DNA of 15,069 nucleotides from an uncultured Collinsella sp. (lineage in GTDB: Bacteria > Actinomycetota > Coriobacteriia > Coriobacteriales > Coriobacteriaceae), in NCBI GenBank assembly GCA_902465265.1, contig CABQMF010000048.1:1-15069 (forward strand), in the 5' to 3' direction. A model generated the notes under the pieces. That model saw nothing but the letters and a program-made list of their open reading frames with translations. It was not told the origin of the DNA and made no database searches. Numbering within the stretch: the stretch's first letter is position 1; each line of letters starts with the position of its first letter. Below are positions 6,581 through 13,747 of the stretch, piece after piece. The translations under genes and the position numbers were made by a program.

Positions 6581-6707
6581 GGGACCCTACAGGGTAAAGC
6601 TCTGAAAACGTCCTCGGACATGTCGGAAGCCCCCGCTACGCACTACGTGCGGCGGGGGCTTCCTCCGTCCTGCGGAAAGTTTTCAGAGCTTTACCCTGTA
6701 GGGTCCC
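6581..6707 (+). repeat. Nested palindrome C after pta
   Basis: The outer arms are perfect over 29 nt (6581-6609 and 6679-6707). The 69-nt core holds a 12-bp GC-rich stem (GGAAGCCCCCGC 6625-6636 with 6652-6663) topped by CGCAC-TAC-GTGCG (6639-6651). A GTCCT (6610-6614) follows the left arm and TGCGGAA (6671-6677) precedes the right arm, as in A and B. Just outside the arms, GTAGCG (6562-6567, containing the pta stop) is inversely repeated at 6711-6716. The arms share no sequence with those of A or B. Confidence 0.9.
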
Positions 6708-6856
6708 TACCGCTACGTGGCAATCGGGGCATCTGGAGTGGACGGCGGCTTGGCTACGAGCTGGGGCTGAAAATCTGAATGGATGGGTGCCGTTGTTGGG
6801 AGTACAGGCGTTGCTGGCGGTGATCACTTTGGGACTGGAATTTCCGCCTGCTAGCA
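6708..6856. other. Non-coding spacer between palindrome C and the ackA terminator
   Basis: These 149 nt complete the 348-nt convergent gap between pta and ackA. No gene with family-like content, ribosome site or further strong hairpin was seen here. An open frame crosses it on the minus strand, but it reads through palindrome C and the ackA 3' end and is not convincing. Confidence 0.5.
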
Positions 6857-6892
6857 GAAAGGCCTCCGGAGCTGTTGCTCTGGAGGCCTTTC
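6857..6892 (-). terminator. Terminator of the downstream acetate kinase gene
   Basis: The 16-nt arms 6857-6872 and 6877-6892 are complementary except for one wobble position, with a 4-nt loop. On the minus strand the stem ends in TTTC followed by TGCT, starting about 21 nt after the ackA stop at 6914. Confidence 0.8.
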
Positions 6893-6913
6893 GTTTACAT
6901 GCAAACGGGCACG

Positions 6914-8092
6914 CTAGTTGTTCTTGGTCAGACGCTCGACGTCGTGGGCGATCATGTATTCCTCGTCTGTGGGGATGACCATGACCGTGACGGAAGAGCC
7001 GGCGGCGCTGATGACCTGCGGACCGTTGCCCACGGCCTCGCGGTTCTTGTTGTTGTCGATACGCACGCCCAGCCACTCAAAGCAGTCGCAGAAGGCCTTG
7101 CGGATCGACCAGTCGTTCTCGCCGATGCCGGCAGTAAAGGTGATGGTATCCACGCCCGCCATAGAAGCAATCATGGAGCCGGCCTGCTGCATAGCCTTGT
7201 AGGCGAACATATCGAAGGCGAGCAGGCAGCGCTCGTCGCCCTCGGAGGCGCGCGTACGGATGTCACGAGCATCGTTGGAGATGCCCGAAATGGCAAGCAG
7301 ACCGGACTGCTTGTTCATCATGTCGTCGACTTCCTGGTAACTGTAGCCGCCCTCGCGCTGGAGGTAGCACACGGTGGCAGGGTCAATGGAACCACAACGG
7401 GTGCCCATCATCAGGCCGTCAAGCGGTGTGAGGCCCATCGTGGTGTCGCGGCACACGCCGTCCTCGATGGCGGCGAGCGAAGCACCGTTGCCCAGATGGC
7501 ACGAAAGCAGACGGTGGCAGCACGAGCCCAGGATCTCCTTGGCCATCATCCACTCGTAACGGTGGCTCGTACCGTGGGCGCCGTACTTGCGCACATGGTA
7601 CTTGTCGCACACGTCCTTGGGCAGCGCGTAGGTGTAGGCAACCTCGGGCATGGTCATGTGGAACGAGGTGTCGAAGACGGCCACGTTGGGCAGCTCCGGA
7701 TACTTCTCGCGGCAGTATTCGATTGCCGCGGCCTCGCCGTAATTGTGCAGTGGGGCGAGCGGGGCCACCTCAAGGATCTTAGCCATGACCTCGTCGTCAA
7801 CGACTGCGGAATCATCGAAGTGCCAGCCGCCCTGAACGATACGGTGGCCGATGCCATCGATCGTAAAGTCGGTCTTCTCGAGCTCCTCGAGCACGCGAGC
7901 GATAGCAGAGCGATGATCGGGGAAGGGAACCTCCTCGGTCTGCTTGGCGCCACCGTTCTCGGAATGACCAAAGATACCCATGTCCGAGCCGATACGCTCG
8001 CAGTTGCCCTTGGCGAAAACCTCGCGGGTATCGGTATCCAGAAGCTGATATTTAAGACTTGAGCTGCCGGCGTTGACAACAAGTACGTTCAT
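6914..8092 (-). CDS. ackA: Acetate kinase, downstream paralog
   Basis: This 392-residue acetokinase-family enzyme makes ATP and acetate from acetyl phosphate supplied by Pta. The ASKHA-fold motifs are complete: Asn7 in NAGSSSLKY, Arg84 in GHRIVQGG, Asp141 in FDTSFH, His173 in GAHGTSH, CHLGNGAS (198-205), Arg232 in MGTRCGSIDPA, TAGIGEN (320-326) and Glu378 in TDEE. The position equivalent to Phe179 of the Methanosarcina enzyme, part of the acyl pocket, is Ala172. The start is ATG 8092 with AAAGGAG at 8097-8103. It has its own terminator, and the ackA upstream of it is also terminated, so it is probably transcribed alone from the 8104-8200 region, which contains an operator-like palindrome. Of the two copies this is the one with the canonical active-site sequence. 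Confidence 0.96.
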   Translation of the reverse strand: MNVLVVNAGSSSLKYQLLDTDTREVFAKGNCERIGSDMGIFGHSENGGAKQTEEVPFPDHRSAIARVLEELEKTDFTIDGIGHRIVQGGWHFDDSAVVDDEVMAKILEVAPLAPLHNYGEAAAIEYCREKYPELPNVAVFDTSFHMTMPEVAYTYALPKDVCDKYHVRKYGAHGTSHRYEWMMAKEILGSCCHRLLSCHLGNGASLAAIEDGVCRDTTMGLTPLDGLMMGTRCGSIDPATVCYLQREGGYSYQEVDDMMNKQSGLLAISGISNDARDIRTRASEGDERCLLAFDMFAYKAMQQAGSMIASMAGVDTITFTAGIGENDWSIRKAFCDCFEWLGVRIDNNKNREAVGNGPQVISAAGSSVTVMVIPTDEEYMIAHDVERLTKNN

Positions 8093-8158
8093 GAGACTCC
8101 TTTGCAGTGCAATACGGCCGACGCAGACCTCTTAAGGCGACCGCATTTTAATAAGAAG

Positions 8159-8185
8159 TTATCACATCTTGATAAATAGCTATCA
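8159..8185. promoter_or_regulatory. Operator-like palindromes upstream of the downstream ackA
   Basis: TTATCA (8159-8164), N5, TGATAA (8170-8175) is a perfect palindrome, and TGATA (8170-8174), N6, TATCA (8181-8185) is a second that shares the middle half-site. This makes three alternating half-sites about 70-95 nt upstream of the start codon. AT-rich sequence next to them on the minus strand (TTATTAAAAT) could be a -10, which would put the sites across the promoter. The regulator is unknown; the half-sites do not match the FNR or CRP consensus spacing. Confidence 0.45.
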
Positions 8186-8205
8186 GACATATCGCCAAAC
8201 GAGCG

Positions 8206-8244
8206 CAAAAGAGGGGCTGAACGGCACTTGGTCGTCCAGCCCCT
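8206..8244 (-). terminator. Intrinsic terminator of the upstream acetate kinase gene
   Basis: On the minus strand a 12-bp stem (8233-8244 with 8212-8223, one G-T wobble) with a 9-nt loop is followed by CTTTT, starting 13 nt after the stop at 8257. It separates the two ackA genes transcriptionally. Confidence 0.88.
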
Positions 8245-8256
8245 CCCCTCTTGCAA

Positions 8257-9435
8257 TTACTTGCTGTTGACGATGCGCTCGACGTCGGAAGCGATCATGA
8301 ACTCCTCATCCGTGGGGATGACGAAGATCTTGACCTTGGAATCCTTGGCGGACAGGCACCAAGCGCCGTCGCCGCGCAGGGCGTTGCGGGCATGGTCCAT
8401 CTTGACGCCCATAAAGGCCAGACGGTCGGCCACGCCAGCGCGAACGGCCGGAGCGTGCTCGCCGATGCCGGCGGTAAAGACCAGGGTGTCCATGCCGCAC
8501 ATGGAAGTGGCCATCTCGGCGGCCTTGGCGGCAATCTTGTAGACGAACATGTCGAAGGCGAGCTGGGCCTCGGGGTCGCCGGCAGCGGCGAGCTCCTCAA
8601 CGTTGCGGCAGTCGTTGGTCTTGCCGCCGGTCACAGCCAAAAGGCCGGACTTCTTGTTCATCATCTCGTCGACCTCGTCGAAGGTGTAGCCGCCTTCGCG
8701 CTGCAGGTAGCACACGGTAGCAGGGTCGATGGAGCCGCAGCGGGTGCCCATCATGACACCGTCGAGCGGGGTCAAGCCCATGGTGGTGTCCATGCACTTG
8801 CCGTCCTCGATGGCGCACAGGGAAGCACCGGAACCGATGTGGCACACGACGACCTTGCGAGCCTCGCCGTTGGTCATCTCGGCAACCTTCTTGGAGATGT
8901 AGCGGTAGCTGGTGCCGTGGGCGCCGTACTTACGGATGTGCAGCTTGTCGCAGACGTCCTTGGGCAGGGCGTAGGTCTTGGCGACCTCGGGCATATTGAA
9001 GTGGAAAGCAGTGTCGTAGACCGTGACGTTGGGCAGGTCGGGATACTGCTCCAGGCAGTACTCGATAACGTTGGCCTCGGGGTTGTTGTGCAGCGGGGCG
9101 AGCGGAGCGACCTCGCGGATCTTGGCGAGGACGTCCTCGTCGACGAGGGAGGAATCGCCGAAGTACCAACCGCCCTGAACGATACGGTGGCCGATGCCCT
9201 CAATCTTGACGCCGTTGGCCTCGAGGTCCTTCAGGACGACCTCGATGGCGACCTTGTGGTCGGGGAACTCGATGTTCTCGGTCACCTTCTTGGAACCGTT
9301 GGCAGCGTGGGTGAAGGTACCGCCGGTAAAGCAGACGCGCTCGCAGGAGCCCTTTGCGGACACCTTGTGGGACTTGGTATCGATGACCTGATACTTAAGC
9401 GTCGAAGATCCTGCGTTGACGACCAGAACGTTCAT
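8257..9435 (-). CDS. ackA: Acetate kinase, upstream paralog with altered motifs
   Basis: This 392-residue protein is collinear with the other copy without gaps over at least the first 180 residues, so it is a paralog and not a fragment. Asn7, Arg84, Asp141, His173, Arg232 and Glu378 are kept, so kinase activity is plausible. Three signature positions differ from the neighbour and from the usual family pattern: Ser12 to Thr (NAGSSTLKY), His177 to Tyr (GAHGTSY) and Asn202 to Ser (CHIGSGAS). GIGEN is GIGEH. Both copies have Ala172 at the acyl-pocket position. The start is ATG 9435 with AGGGAG at 9440-9445, spacing 4. It may be a short-chain acyl kinase of different preference, a regulated isoenzyme, or an ordinary acetate kinase; the sequence cannot decide. 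Confidence 0.93.
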   Translation of the reverse strand: MNVLVVNAGSSTLKYQVIDTKSHKVSAKGSCERVCFTGGTFTHAANGSKKVTENIEFPDHKVAIEVVLKDLEANGVKIEGIGHRIVQGGWYFGDSSLVDEDVLAKIREVAPLAPLHNNPEANVIEYCLEQYPDLPNVTVYDTAFHFNMPEVAKTYALPKDVCDKLHIRKYGAHGTSYRYISKKVAEMTNGEARKVVVCHIGSGASLCAIEDGKCMDTTMGLTPLDGVMMGTRCGSIDPATVCYLQREGGYTFDEVDEMMNKKSGLLAVTGGKTNDCRNVEELAAAGDPEAQLAFDMFVYKIAAKAAEMATSMCGMDTLVFTAGIGEHAPAVRAGVADRLAFMGVKMDHARNALRGDGAWCLSAKDSKVKIFVIPTDEEFMIASDVERIVNSK

Positions 9436-9488
9436 GTGTCTCCCTACTAACAGGCGGTGTGGCGCCGCCAGGTTACATACGCTTCAAT

Positions 9489-9522
9489 AATAAACCCAAA
9501 CGCCCTCGCGCTCGGGTTTATT
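9489..9522 (-). terminator. Probable terminator after the HIT gene
   Basis: AATAAACCC (9489-9497) and GGGTTTATT (9514-9522) form a 9-bp stem with a 16-nt loop. On the minus strand the stem ends in GGGTTTATT followed by ATTG. It lies about 60 nt after the HIT stop and 54 nt before the ackA start. A TTATATAT sequence upstream of it (9526-9533, minus strand) could instead make it a leader hairpin of ackA. Confidence 0.6.
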
Positions 9523-9582
9523 GCGTTGATATATAAGTTATCGGTGCCTGAGCTTCCGTTTCATTGCACGGAAGAGGCGTCC

Positions 9583-9918
9583 TCAGATGAGGTTCTCGCC
9601 CAGGTTCTTGCCGCCGAGGACGTGCATGTGGAAGTGCATGACGGTCTGACCGGCGTTGACGCCCTTGTTGGAGATGACGCGGAAGCCGTCCTCCAGACCC
9701 TTGGCCTTGGCGACCTCCTGGATGGCGTGAGCCATGGCGCCCATGGTCTCGGCAGGCACGTTGTCGGCGATGTCGCTGTAGTGCTTCTTGGGAATCACGA
9801 GCGTGTGGACCGGCGCCTGGGAGTTAAGGTCGTCGAACGCGATGACCTGGTCGTCCTCATAGACAACGGTCGAGGGGATCTCGTGGTTGGCGATTTTGCA
9901 GAAGATGCAATCACACAT
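9583..9918 (-). CDS. HIT (histidine triad) family nucleotide hydrolase
   Basis: This 111-residue HIT-domain protein resembles HinT/PKCI-type purine nucleoside phosphoramidases, small cytosolic homodimers. It begins with CDCIFCKI, includes VIPKKHY (about 42-48) and ends with the triad HFHMHVLGG (about 95-103), whose histidines bind the phosphate and carry the nucleophile. The length is normal. The start is ATG 9918 with AAAGGA about 8 nt upstream. It follows xseB by 49 nt on the same strand; a TATAAT in that gap offers it a promoter of its own. The sequence does not define the substrate. Confidence 0.94.
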   Translation of the reverse strand: MCDCIFCKIANHEIPSTVVYEDDQVIAFDDLNSQAPVHTLVIPKKHYSDIADNVPAETMGAMAHAIQEVAKAKGLEDGFRVISNKGVNAGQTVMHFHMHVLGGKNLGENLI

Positions 9919-9937
9919 AGCTGGTTCCTTTCTTACA

Positions 9938-9960
9938 GACCAAGGTAATTATATTTGGTC
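9938..9960 (-). promoter_or_regulatory. Possible HIT-gene promoter inside a small palindrome
   Basis: A consensus TATAAT (minus strand of 9948-9953) sits about 30 nt upstream of the HIT start, in the loop of the inverted repeat GACCAA (9938-9943) / TTGGTC (9955-9960). No good -35 is visible, so confidence is limited; the palindrome could be an operator. Confidence 0.4.
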
Positions 9961-9967
9961 GAGATGG

Positions 9968-10234
9968 TTAGAACGAGAGGTTGTCGTCGGTGTTGGCGGC
10001 CTCGCCGTCGGCGAGCACGTCGTTGCCGTCGACGTCCTTCAGGAGCACCGAGACCTTCTGCTCGGCATCGGACAGGCGGGTGCGCAGGCTCTTGAGGAGC
10101 TCGACGCCGCGGGTGTAGCTCTCGAGCGACTCCTCGAGCTCCATATCGCCCGACTCCAGGCTGCGGATAATGAGCTCCAGCTCCTGCGAAGCCTGCTTGT
10201 ACGTAAGCTGCTCGACCGGGGTCTTCTCTGCCAT
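9968..10234 (-). CDS. xseB: Exodeoxyribonuclease VII small subunit
   Basis: This 88-residue helical protein has the XseB signature: LTYKQASQELELIIRSLESG (10-29), then LEESLESYTRGVELLKSL with AEQKV (residues 57-61). Several copies bind each XseA to form the cytosolic single-strand exonuclease that degrades ssDNA to oligonucleotides. The tail after residue 65 is acidic and poorly conserved. The start is ATG 10234 with an AGGAA-type site about 6 nt upstream. It lies 42 nt after xseA on the same strand, the usual operon arrangement. Confidence 0.95.
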   Translation of the reverse strand: MAEKTPVEQLTYKQASQELELIIRSLESGDMELEESLESYTRGVELLKSLRTRLSDAEQKVSVLLKDVDGNDVLADGEAANTDDNLSF

Positions 10235-10276
10235 ATCTGTTTCCTTTCCTAAAGGTTTATCGCTATGAAACGCGGC

Positions 10277-11728
10277 CTACTCGACCGTATCGACCGTTGC
10301 CGCCACGTTGCCGTCTGCCATGCGCACGCGAATGGCATCGCCGGGCTTAAACGTCTTGGCGCTCGTAGCCACACCGTCATCGCTGTACGCGATGGAGTAA
10401 CCGCGGGCAAGCACCTTGAGCGGCGACAAGGCATCGAGCGACGCGGCAGCTCGGCCCAGGTCGGACGCAGGTTTGCTGAGCATCGTGCGCCCCTGATGCT
10501 CCAGACGGGAACTCGCAAGCGTGAGCGCATGGCGTTTGCCATCGAGCCCTGAAGTGCTTGCGATCAAGCGCTCGGGCAGACGCTCGAAGTTGGAGCGGAA
10601 TGTCCCGACCGAGCGTGCGATGGCGCCGGACAGACGATCGGCCGTCAGGGCGAGCTCAGACTCGCGACGCTCGACCATAAACGTTGGGTCGTTGAGGCAC
10701 GGGCGGCACGCGGCCGCATCGAGCGCGTCGCCCAGACGAGCCGTATAGGTGTCCCAGGCACGGCGACCGCGCTGATCGAGCATCTCTAGGTCGACCTGGG
10801 CCGACCCGATCATCGAAGCCATCGCGGCGCCCAGACGCTGATGGCGCGTCTCGAGCACATCGACCAACTCCGTCATAGCCGGCGCCACCGATTCTGCCGC
10901 AGCCGTGGGCGTGGAGGCGCGACGGTCGCTCACCATGTCGCAGATCGAGGTATCGGGCTCATGCCCAATGCCCGTCACCACGGGCACGGGACAGGCTGCC
11001 ACCGCACGGGCAAGCTCCTCGTCGTTAAAGGTCATGAGGTCCTCGAAGGAACCGCCGCCACGCACGAGCAAAATGCAATCGGGCGCCGGCGTAATGGCAG
11101 CGGCGCGACGCAAGCCTTCAATAAGCTCTGCCGGCGCACCCTCGCCCTGGACCTTTGCGCCCACGCAGACAAGCTCGACGAGCGGGTTGCGACGGCGCAG
11201 CGTACGCTTGACGTCGTCGATTACGGCGCCCGAAAGCGAGGTGACGACCGCCACGCGCGAGCAGAACACCGGGATGCGGCGTTTGCGCGCCTCATCCATC
11301 AGGCCCTCGCGACGCAGCTTTTCGGCCAACTGAGCCACCTGCTGACGCAGCAAGCCCTCCCCCGCCAGCGAGAACGAGCGGGCGACGAAGCTCATGCGAC
11401 CCGTAGGCTTGTAGAGATTGAAGCTACCCTTAAAGCTCACCTGCATGCCGTCGCGCAGATCGAAGGTGCGCTTAAGGTAGGCGCCCTTCCAGATGATGCA
11501 GTCGACGGCCGCCGAGTCGTCCTTGATTTGGAAGTAGCAGTGGCCGCTTCGGGCATTGGGACCGCGGAAACCCGTGACCTCACCCAAAACGCTCAGCTGC
11601 GGAATGGCATCGAGCGCACCGGCGGCGATCTCCACCGCTTGGCTCACGCTGAGCTCTTTGCGCTCCCGCTCGTCCGATCCGTCGAACTCGGCGGAAACGG
11701 TATTGCCGGTTAGATTCCAGCCTGCCAC
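10277..11728 (-). CDS. xseA: Exodeoxyribonuclease VII large subunit
   Basis: This 483-residue catalytic subunit has an N-terminal OB-fold domain (about 28-125, with GEVTGF and SGHCYFQIKD) for ssDNA binding. The catalytic domain carries VVTSLSGAVIDDV (the family's usual TSPTGA is altered to TSLSGA), LLVRGGGSFEDLMTFNDEEL and TGIGHEPDTSICDMVSDRRA followed by TPTAAAE. A long helical region to about residue 410 binds XseB, and a short beta tail includes LARGYSI. The start is GTG 11728, supported by the purine-rich AAAGGGGGG at 11733-11741; no in-frame ATG fits better. It is cotranscribed with xseB. Confidence 0.95.
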   Translation of the reverse strand: MAGWNLTGNTVSAEFDGSDERERKELSVSQAVEIAAGALDAIPQLSVLGEVTGFRGPNARSGHCYFQIKDDSAAVDCIIWKGAYLKRTFDLRDGMQVSFKGSFNLYKPTGRMSFVARSFSLAGEGLLRQQVAQLAEKLRREGLMDEARKRRIPVFCSRVAVVTSLSGAVIDDVKRTLRRRNPLVELVCVGAKVQGEGAPAELIEGLRRAAAITPAPDCILLVRGGGSFEDLMTFNDEELARAVAACPVPVVTGIGHEPDTSICDMVSDRRASTPTAAAESVAPAMTELVDVLETRHQRLGAAMASMIGSAQVDLEMLDQRGRRAWDTYTARLGDALDAAACRPCLNDPTFMVERRESELALTADRLSGAIARSVGTFRSNFERLPERLIASTSGLDGKRHALTLASSRLEHQGRTMLSKPASDLGRAAASLDALSPLKVLARGYSIAYSDDGVATSAKTFKPGDAIRVRMADGNVAATVDTVE

Positions 11729-11798
11729 GCAGCCCCCCTTTCGTCATCGTGCACAAGGGCTCCGGCCCTGCGCAAATTCAAGTCCAACACATAGTACA

Positions 11799-11828
11799 GC
11801 GCCGCAGGGACACAAATCCCCACGGCGC
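11799..11828 (-). terminator. Hairpin after the zinc peptidase gene
   Basis: GCGCCG (11799-11804) with CGGCGC (11823-11828) and GGGA (11807-11810) with TCCC (11817-11820) form a stem with a symmetric internal loop, 17 nt past the peptidase stop. There is no T-tract after it on the minus strand, so it may be a weak or partial terminator or a processing site before xseA. The rest of the 116-nt gap shows nothing clear. Confidence 0.4.
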
Positions 11829-11844
11829 CCGTCGGTCCCATTTG

Positions 11845-12549
11845 TTATCGGTTGGAGTTTCTGTTGTAGCGAGCCATCAGGTAGAGCAGCTGAATAATCG
11901 AGGTGAGCGCCGCCGCCACGTAGGTGAGCGCGGCCGCCGTCAGGACCTTCTTGGCACCGTTGACCTGCTTGGAGCTCATGCCCGACTGCTCGATATACGC
12001 CACGGCGCGGCGACTGGCATCGATCTCGACCGGCAACGTAACCAGCTGGAACAGCACGCTAAACGAGAAGAAGACCAGCGCGAGGGTCGTGAGACCCGCG
12101 ATGTTCATGAACAGGCCCATGAGCAGCACGATGGTCCAGGTGTTCTGAGTAAAGTTGACGACAGGGACCAAAGCGGTGCGTACCTTCATCATGGCATAAC
12201 CACTTTGACGCTGGGCGGCATGGCCCGCCTCGTGGCAGGCGACGGCAACGCTTGCGACCGACCCGCCCGAACGGTTGGCATCCGACAGATACAGGTTGTT
12301 GTCCTGTGGGTTGTAATGATCAGTGAGCTCGCCGGCAACGCCCTTGATGCCCACGGCGCTACAACCGTTGGCATCGAGCATGCGGCGAGCGACCGTGGCA
12401 CCCGCGTCGCCGTCCGAGCGAACCTTGGACCAGGTCTTATATGTCGAGTTGATATAGCTCTGCGCGGCAAGGCCAAGCACCGTGCAGACAAGAACAACCA
12501 GCAGGTACAGCGGGTCAATGCCAAAGCCGTATCCATAGTAATAGGGCAT
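11845..12549 (-). CDS. Membrane zinc metallopeptidase (YugP-like, Zn_peptidase_2)
   Basis: This 234-residue integral membrane protein has a Tyr/Gly-rich start (MPYYYGYGFG), a first hydrophobic helix (about 12-29), the zinc motif HEAGH at 106-110 and two further helices (about 137-172). LPVEIDASRRA follows, with Glu175 as the likely third zinc ligand, and then a last helix (about 200-222). This order matches the neutral zinc metallopeptidase family typified by B. subtilis YugP, whose substrates are not established. The start is ATG 12549 with GGAGG at 12557-12561. It lies 64 nt after RNase D on the same strand, so cotranscription is possible. Confidence 0.9.
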   Translation of the reverse strand: MPYYYGYGFGIDPLYLLVVLVCTVLGLAAQSYINSTYKTWSKVRSDGDAGATVARRMLDANGCSAVGIKGVAGELTDHYNPQDNNLYLSDANRSGGSVASVAVACHEAGHAAQRQSGYAMMKVRTALVPVVNFTQNTWTIVLLMGLFMNIAGLTTLALVFFSFSVLFQLVTLPVEIDASRRAVAYIEQSGMSSKQVNGAKKVLTAAALTYVAAALTSIIQLLYLMARYNRNSNR

Positions 12550-12613
12550 GCGAATTCCTCCGAATCGAGTTACACGTTGGAGGCATTCTACCCACTCAGC
12601 CGACTAGGCTTCC

Positions 12614-13747
12614 CTATAACAACTCAATCTTTCCGTCCTTCACGGTGAGTCCCATATTGCCCGAGAGCAAATCGTCCAGGCGCGAACCCACGAGCTCAAA
12701 GCGCCAACCTTCGCGCAGGCGGCTCTGCTCGGGATGCTCAATATAGTCGGCCAGGTCATCGCGCGAGGCAATGACCGAGGTCGCCACGCCCGAGCGCTCG
12801 GCGACCAGGCGAATGAGCGCATACATCAGGTCCGTCACGCTTTCCAGCTCCGGCGAAATCTGACGGTGCCCGCGCACCATGAGCGGCAGGCGATCGTGCG
12901 GACAGCTCGCACCGCGCTTAATGGCCATGAGCGCGCCGTCCACGTCGCGCTCCCCCAGCTGATCGGTACCGCGAATGCTGCGGAATTCCTCAACACGCAC
13001 GGGATTACGTTTAACCAGGGCCAGCAGCGTATCGTCGGACATAACCCACTTACGAGGGATGTTGCGCCGCTCAGCGCGGTCCTCGCGCCAAGCGGCAAGC
13101 TCGCGCGCGATGCCCAGTTGATGGCGGCTACACGAGTTGATGCGCTTGACCTTGCGGAATGCCTCATGGCGGTCGGCGCGGTAGTGTGACTCGTCGGCCA
13201 GAGGACGCAACTCATCAAGCACCCAGTCCACGCGGCCCAGCTCACGCAGGCGGCTCATCATCTCGGTATAAGCGACGATCAGGTACTTGACGTCATCGAT
13301 CGCGTACTCAATCTGCTTATCGGTCAGCGGGCGGCGCGACCAATCGGTCAGCGACTCGGTCTTAGGCAACGAAACGCCGCAAAACGTCTGCACGAGTGCG
13401 CCGTAGGAAATCTGCTGGCGCTCGCCCAAAAAGGCGGCGGCCACCTGCGTGTCAAAAATGGGACGCGGCAGCACGCCCACGGTATGGAGCATAACCTCCA
13501 TATCCTGCGAGCAGGCGTGAAACACCTTGGTCACGCTCTCGTCGCCCATAAGCTCGGCGAGCGGCGACAGGTCGTCGATCACCAGGGGATCGACCGCGAC
13601 GCTCTCGGCAGGGGTGGCGATCTGGACCAAGCACAGGCGCGGATGGAACGTGCGCTCGCGCAAAAACTCGGTATCGACGGCAATCGCGTCAAACTCGCGG
13701 GCGCGCTGGCAAAAGTCGAGTAGAGCCTGATGTGTGGAAATGTACAT
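12614..13747 (-). CDS. rnd: Ribonuclease D
   Basis: This 377-residue DEDDy 3'-5' exoribonuclease trims tRNA and other small RNA 3' ends. Catalytic residues are Asp25 and Glu27 in VDTEF, Asp82 in HACSQDMEV, and Tyr148 with Asp152 in YAIDD. An HRDC-like helical domain follows (about 205-285, with LAAWREDRAERRNIPRKWVM), then a second C-terminal helical domain, as in E. coli RNase D. ATG 13747 is chosen because the protein then begins MYISTHQALL, as family members do; a GTG at 13783 is in frame but adds an unconserved stretch. No clear Shine-Dalgarno precedes either. It diverges from the lipid kinase gene. Confidence 0.93.
   Translation of the reverse strand: MYISTHQALLDFCQRAREFDAIAVDTEFLRERTFHPRLCLVQIATPAESVAVDPLVIDDLSPLAELMGDESVTKVFHACSQDMEVMLHTVGVLPRPIFDTQVAAAFLGERQQISYGALVQTFCGVSLPKTESLTDWSRRPLTDKQIEYAIDDVKYLIVAYTEMMSRLRELGRVDWVLDELRPLADESHYRADRHEAFRKVKRINSCSRHQLGIARELAAWREDRAERRNIPRKWVMSDDTLLALVKRNPVRVEEFRSIRGTDQLGERDVDGALMAIKRGASCPHDRLPLMVRGHRQISPELESVTDLMYALIRLVAERSGVATSVIASRDDLADYIEHPEQSRLREGWRFELVGSRLDDLLSGNMGLTVKDGKIELL

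Noticed and set aside
2765..6707. MITE or REP explanation for the nested palindromes
   Set aside because: The terminal arms have no sequence in common between copies and no target-site duplication is visible; only structure and inner motifs are shared.
6636..7076. Minus-strand frame across palindrome C and the ackA 3' end
   Set aside because: It runs through the right half of the palindrome and overlaps the ackA terminator and coding end, with an Arg/Ala-rich, non-family translation.
8251..9450. Long plus-strand open frame opposite the upstream ackA
   Set aside because: It is an antisense shadow caused by high-GC codon bias; the minus strand encodes an intact acetokinase.
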